Assembly (NCBI GenBank): GCA_014377905.1
Contig: JACMOQ010000338.1
Location: forward strand, 1-6,157
DNA: 6,157 nucleotides
Source of the DNA: Acetobacteraceae bacterium
GTDB taxonomy: Bacteria; Pseudomonadota; Alphaproteobacteria; Acetobacterales; Acetobacteraceae
Direction: 5' to 3'
The position numbers were made by a program, and so were the translations under genes. The notes under the pieces were generated by a model that saw only the letters and a list, made by a program, of their open reading frames with translations, had not been told where the DNA came from and searched no databases. Shown here piece by piece: positions 5,480-6,157 of the stretch (position 1 is the first letter of the stretch; the number at the start of each line of letters is the position of its first letter).

Positions 5480-6157
5480 TCATGACGCGCCGATTAATAT
5501 TCCGGTTGCGAAGACCAATGCACCGCCGAAGCCGATTTGCAGCGCCGCCGCCAAGGGCGGGGTGTCCATGTATTTCCAGCGGATCCAAGTGATGATCCCA
5601 AGCTCGACCACCACTACTATAATCGCCAGAATGGTGGCGGTGACGAAATTATGAATCAGGAACGGCAAAGTGTGGCCGATCCCGCCCAGCGTGGTCATGA
5701 TGCCGCATATTGCGCCGCGCATCCAAGGTGCGCCGCGCCCGGTCAGGCTGCCGTTATCGGACACGGCTTCGGCAAAGCCCATCGAAATGCCCGCGCCAAG
5801 GGATGCCGCCATTCCAACCAGGAAGGCATCCCAGGAATTGCCGGTCGCGAAGGCCGCCGCGAACACCGGCGCCAAGGTGGACACCGACCCATCCATCAGC
5901 CCAGCCAGCCCCGGCTGAATGAAGCGCAGAACGAACATGCGCCGTGCAGCCTCGTCTTCCTGCAACCGGACCGATTCCGGCAGGTTTTCCGCCATCAACC
6001 GTTCGGCCATGTGTTCGTGCGCGACCTCGGCCTCTGCGAGATCGCCGAGTAATTTGCGGACCGGGGCGTCGGTGCTGCGGCCGGCCGCGGTGCGGTAGAA
6101 ACGCGCCGCTTCGATTTCCATCAGTTCGGCCTGGCGCCGCACACTATCAAGGCTCAG
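5480..6157 (-). CDS. mbfA: MbfA-like membrane ferritin / VIT1 family protein (N-terminus outside window)
   Basis: About 225 C-terminal residues are visible, ending at TGA 5482-5480. The reading frame stays open to the window edge, with LSLDSV before the GTG at 6142, so that GTG is not the start. The visible part begins with the end of a ferritin-like (erythrin) domain, with a MEIEAARFY helix and an ExxH motif (AEAEVAHEH) that would supply di-iron ligands. A VIT1/CCC1 membrane domain follows: QPGLAGLMDGSVSTLAP, GAGISMGFAEA, GRGAPWMRGA, IMTTLGGIGHTLPF and a final WIRWKYMDTP loop plus last helix, about five spans. MbfA of Bradyrhizobium and Agrobacterium exports iron and protects against iron and peroxide stress, and is controlled by Irr. 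Roughly the first 100 residues and the promoter, where an Irr site would be, are outside. It is on the same strand as the small-protein/dedA pair but 233 bases away. Confidence 0.92.
   Translation of the reverse strand: MSLDSVRRQAELMEIEAARFYRTAAGRSTDAPVRKLLGDLAEAEVAHEHMAERLMAENLPESVRLQEDEAARRMFVLRFIQPGLAGLMDGSVSTLAPVFAAAFATGNSWDAFLVGMAASLGAGISMGFAEAVSDNGSLTGRGAPWMRGAICGIMTTLGGIGHTLPFLIHNFVTATILAIIVVVVELGIITWIRWKYMDTPPLAAALQIGFGGALVFATGILIGAS

Overview
This window probably comes from an alphaproteobacterium. It is GC-rich and gene-dense, and it carries an MbfA-type ferritin/VIT1 fusion and a short DedA protein of the kind common in that class. I cannot name the genus from the sequence alone. 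There is no rRNA, tRNA, CRISPR array, transposase or phage gene.

Left part (1-4493, + strand). The window opens inside the C-terminal end of an amidohydrolase (stop at 200). A 65-base gap with a small palindrome and a good ribosome binding site follows. Then come five tightly packed genes: a YqcI/YcgG (GntA-like, putative haem-dependent N-hydroxylase) protein, a DUF1989 (urea-carboxylase-associated / carboxyguanidine-deiminase-like) protein, an ATP-grasp ligase with an N-terminal membrane segment, a stand-alone CheB methylesterase domain and an APC-family amino acid permease. Three junctions overlap or nearly touch (8 bases, a TGATG overlap, a 1-base gap) and the fourth is about 21 bases, so they look like one transcript.

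The first three genes form the most interesting block. Two belong to families with known members acting on guanidino or carboxyguanidine compounds, and the third belongs to a superfamily that joins a carboxylate to an amine. With a linked amino acid transporter, this suggests a small, possibly undescribed pathway for a guanidino- or N-hydroxy-modified amino acid or small peptide. The substrate cannot be read from sequence.

Right part (4505-6157, - strand). Reading leftward from the right edge are an MbfA-like membrane ferritin (N-terminus outside the window), a 233-base intergenic region with inverted repeats, an unlisted 56-residue two-helix membrane protein with a strong ribosome binding site, and a DedA-family protein. 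The DedA gene has no ATG, GTG or TTG where its homology and Shine-Dalgarno place the start; the codon there is ATC. It also lacks a conserved arginine, so it may be decaying or use a rare start. The DedA and permease genes converge with an 11-base gap. This half looks like an iron/oxidative stress and envelope cluster, unrelated to the left operon.
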